The notes beneath the pieces are model-generated. The model saw only the letters and a program-made list of their open reading frames with translations, was not told the origin of the DNA and did not search any database. From F23-B02 sp963590435 (GTDB taxonomy: Bacteria; Bacillota; Clostridia; Oscillospirales; Oscillospiraceae): DNA of 6,790 bases. This document shows, in pieces, positions 5,650 to 6,790 of this stretch. Each line of letters begins with the position of its first letter. Positions within the stretch are counted from its first letter, which is position 1. The stretch lies in the NCBI GenBank assembly GCA_963590435.1, contig CAVAPG010000086.1, forward strand, positions 1 through 6,790, read 5' to 3'. A program made the translations under genes and the position numbers.

Positions 5650-5853
5650 ATGAAGCTTTCTAACAAGGTTTACGACGTTCTCAAATGGATAACAATGGTA
5701 TGCCTTCCCGCTCTCGGAACAGCATACGCAGCTCTGGCCGCCGTCTGGGGCTGGCCTTATGCCGGCGAAGTCACAAAGACAGTGCTTGCCGTCTGCACAC
5801 TGCTTGGCGCGCTGCTCGGTATTTCAACAGCGGAATATAACAAAGGCGAATAA
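5650..5853 (+). CDS. Phage holin (small, two membrane segments)
   Basis: It encodes 67 aa. AGGAGG (5636-5641) overlaps the upstream stop and is 8 nt from the ATG, indicating tight co-translation. There are two hydrophobic helices, about 11-33 and 40-60, separated by GWPYAGE, with a charged start (MKLSNKVYDVLKW) and end (AEYNKGE). The pattern NKVYDVLKW...LPAL...GWP...LLGALLGIS is that of small Gram-positive phage holins (Hol44/Phage_holin_5_2-like). It would form pores in the cytoplasmic membrane and let the endolysin reach the wall. It is the last gene of the operon and follows the lysin, the reverse of the commoner holin-lysin order. Confidence 0.88.
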   Translation: MKLSNKVYDVLKWITMVCLPALGTAYAALAAVWGWPYAGEVTKTVLAVCTLLGALLGISTAEYNKGE

Positions 5854-5854
5854 G

Positions 5855-5875
5855 TTGTTCGGAATATCCGGACAA
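5855..5875 (+). other. Hairpin just after the holin stop
   Basis: TTGTTCGGA (5855-5863) and TCCGGACAA (5867-5875) pair over 9 positions (one G-U) around an ATA loop. It has no T-run of its own and stands directly before the terminator at 5885, so it may protect the 3' end of the late transcript or help termination. Confidence 0.5.
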
Positions 5876-5884
5876 GTGAAAAAG

Positions 5885-5919
5885 AGGGGCAGGCGGTCAG
5901 GCCTGTCCCTTTTCTTTTT
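5885..5919 (+). terminator. Terminator of the prophage lysis operon
   Basis: AGGGGCAGGC (5885-5894) and GCCTGTCCCT (5901-5910) form a 10-bp stem with one G-U pair and a 6-nt loop, followed by TTTTCTTTTT (5910-5919). It separates the late phage genes from hicAB. Confidence 0.88.
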
Positions 5920-5927
5920 AATTAAGC

Positions 5928-5990
5928 ACGTATAAAATGCGCATATTTTTTCAAAAAACTATTGACTTATGCGTATTAAAGGCGTATAAT
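5928..5990 (+). promoter_or_regulatory. hicAB promoter with candidate operator repeats
   Basis: TTGACT (5962-5967) and TATAAT (5985-5990) are 17 bp apart, nearly the sigma-A consensus. Start would be near 5997, leaving a very short leader. GCGTAT occurs at 5971-5976 and 5982-5987, exactly 11 bp (one helical turn) apart, the second overlapping the -10. Upstream lie CGTAT (5929-5933) and the palindrome ATGCGCAT (5937-5944). HicB proteins with a DNA-binding tail repress their own promoter in known systems, so these repeats are plausible HicB operators; that assignment is inference. Confidence 0.8.
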
Positions 5991-6010
5991 AATAAATGTA
6001 AGGAGGACAG

Positions 6011-6187
6011 ATGATAAAAACAAAAGACCTCATCGAACTTTTAGAACGAAACGGTTGGAAGTTCAAACGGCACGGTGCAAACCACGACATATACGTAAAG
6101 GATGGTCAAAGGGAAAGCATTGTGAGGCACAAAGAAACAGATGAAGAATTAGCAAAAGCAATCATCAAGCGGCGCGGGCTGAAATAA
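6011..6187 (+). CDS. hicA: HicA-type mRNA interferase toxin
   Basis: It encodes 58 aa, with AGGAGG (6001-6006) four bases before the ATG, behind a consensus promoter. HicA toxins are small double-stranded-RNA-binding-like proteins that cleave mRNA in a translation-independent way. The signature is GWKFKRHGANHDIYVK (15-30), matching the family's G-(S/A/N)-H core with the likely catalytic His25, followed by RESIVRHKETDEELAKAIIKRRGL, the usual basic helix at the end. Length is normal for the family. The partner antitoxin follows 53 bp downstream, the standard hicA-hicB order. The module appears intact and lies between a prophage end and an IS30-like element, where it may act as an addiction or anti-phage cassette. 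Confidence 0.93.
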   Translation: MIKTKDLIELLERNGWKFKRHGANHDIYVKDGQRESIVRHKETDEELAKAIIKRRGLK

Positions 6188-6193
6188 GCCCGC
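6174..6193 (+). other. Hairpin spanning the hicA stop codon
   Basis: GCGGGCT (6174-6180) and AGCCCGC (6187-6193) form a 7-bp GC-rich stem whose loop holds most of the hicA stop codon (6185-6187). No T-run follows, so it is not a normal terminator. It could slow decay or set the toxin-antitoxin ratio. Confidence 0.5.
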
Positions 6194-6240
6194 AGCCCTT
6201 GACGAGTTAATATAAACAATTTCCCAAGGAGGTATTCAAA

Positions 6241-6642
6241 ATGAAAAAAGCATATCCCATTATCATGACACAGGGAAAAGAATTCATAGTTGTTTTTGTT
6301 CCTGATTTCAATATCAATACGCAAGGCAAAGACATTCCGGACGCAATTGAAATGGCACGAGATGCGATCGGGCTTATGGGGATTGATATGCAAGACGATG
6401 GTGAAGTATTGCCAGAACCGTCGAACGTTTCCACTGCGCAGGCGCAAGCACCTTCCGAAAGCATCATATCTCTGGTTGATGTTGATTTCGCAGAGTATCG
6501 AAGAAAGAATGATATGCGTGTAGTGAAGAAAAATTGCACAATTCCTTCATGGCTGAATTTTGAAGCAGAGCGGGCAGGCGTGAACTTTTCTGCCGTTCTG
6601 CAAGCAGCTTTGAAAAAAGAATTAAAAATAACAGGCAGATAA
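6241..6642 (+). CDS. hicB: HicB-type antitoxin with C-terminal DNA-binding segment
   Basis: It encodes 133 aa, with AAGGAGGT (6226-6233) 7 nt from the ATG, a stronger ribosome site than hicA has, as expected for an antitoxin needed in excess. Residues 1-55 are the HicB partial RNase H-like fold: YPIIMTQGKEFIVVFVPDF, then the helix DIPDAIEMARDAIGLMG. HicB domains of this type bind and occlude HicA. A flexible, Ser/Gln/Ala-rich linker (about 56-75) follows, then KKNCTIPSWLNFEAERAGVNFSAVLQAALKKEL (97-127), which resembles a ribbon-helix-helix DNA-binding unit as in other HicB proteins. That tail would bind repeats in the promoter at 5928-5990 for autorepression. The gene is followed by a strong terminator. 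Confidence 0.92.
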   Translation: MKKAYPIIMTQGKEFIVVFVPDFNINTQGKDIPDAIEMARDAIGLMGIDMQDDGEVLPEPSNVSTAQAQAPSESIISLVDVDFAEYRRKNDMRVVKKNCTIPSWLNFEAERAGVNFSAVLQAALKKELKITGR

Positions 6643-6653
6643 TCAAACATCAG

Positions 6654-6677
6654 GGGCGGCAGAAATGCCGCCCTTTT
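6654..6677 (+). terminator. Terminator of the hicAB operon
   Basis: GGGCGGC (6654-6660) and GCCGCCC (6667-6673) form a perfect 7-bp stem with loop AGAAAT, followed by TTTT (6674-6677). It starts 11 nt after the hicB stop. Confidence 0.88.
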
Positions 6678-6704
6678 GCCATTTTGAAAGACGGAGGAAG
6701 AAAA

Positions 6705-6790
6705 ATGCACAAACACTTAACATGGACGGATCGCCTTAAAATAGAACGAGGATTAAAAGAGGGCTTGAAGCCTTGTGCGATTGCTGACCG
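6705..6790 (+). CDS. IS30-like transposase, N-terminal start only (cut by window edge)
   Basis: An ATG at 6705 is preceded by GGAGG (6693-6697) at 7-nt spacing. The visible 28 residues include HKHLTWTDRLKIERGLKEGLKPCAIADR, matching the opening of IS30-family transposases (HKHLT..DR..IE..L..G.....IA), the first helix-turn-helix that recognises the element's inverted repeat. No IS30 inverted repeat is obvious between 6678 and 6704, so the left end of the element is either short or closer to the hicB terminator than I can define. A stand-alone IS30-like DNA-binding protein is the alternative. The catalytic DDE domain would lie to the right of the window. Confidence 0.75.
   Translation, partial: MHKHLTWTDRLKIERGLKEGLKPCAIAD

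Noticed and set aside
6106..6716. Minus-strand frames of 113 and 169 codons across hicAB.
   Set aside because: They are antisense to the well-supported hicA and hicB genes and have no recognisable features.

Overview
The window looks like accessory DNA from a low-to-mid GC Firmicute, most likely a gut-type clostridium. Evidence: strong AGGAGG Shine-Dalgarno sites, consensus sigma-A signals, clostridial-type large serine recombinases, and a Phage_lysozyme2-type endolysin with a small holin. No housekeeping gene is present. The taxonomic call is inference from gene style only.

Layout. (1) 1-63, minus: a serine recombinase catalytic-domain fragment running off the left edge. (2) 70-2840: a cassette bounded by an imperfect inverted repeat. 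Each repeat copy carries two tandem hairpins that act as terminators for transcripts leaving the cassette. Inside are two outward-reading, damaged genes. On minus (300-2138), a 612-aa open frame fuses about 250 residues of an unrecognised, defence-ATPase-like protein to a cysteine desulfurase that lacks its first residues. On plus (about 2085-2726) is the N-terminal RecA-like domain of a DExH helicase, lacking its second half. (3) 2860-3872: AT-rich short repeats, a minus-strand terminator, and the C-terminal half of a second large serine recombinase. Its 3' end lies in a 49-bp near-perfect palindrome that could be an attachment site. (4) 3865-5919: the end of a prophage late operon, with a 5'-truncated tail/appendage protein, endolysin, membrane-anchored coiled-coil protein, holin and terminator. 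(5) 5962-6677: a complete hicA-hicB toxin-antitoxin operon with a consensus promoter, a hairpin at the hicA stop and a terminator. (6) 6705-6790: the start of an IS30-like transposase, cut by the right edge.

How it fits together. The tail-lysis genes form one translationally tight unit (ATGA overlap, SD-driven starts), and hicAB is an independent intact module that could stabilise the region. The left 3.9 kb is different: at four places (near 63, 1390, 2085 and 3868) gene homology stops abruptly and another gene begins, each time losing the 5' part of at least one gene. This could be repeated deletion or rearrangement of a defence-type mobile island around recombinase genes, or chimeric joining during amplification or assembly. 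The sequence alone cannot decide. The desulfurase, ATPase-like and helicase combination recalls sulfur-dependent DNA-modification (Dnd) and BREX-like islands, but as found here the set is incomplete and probably non-functional.
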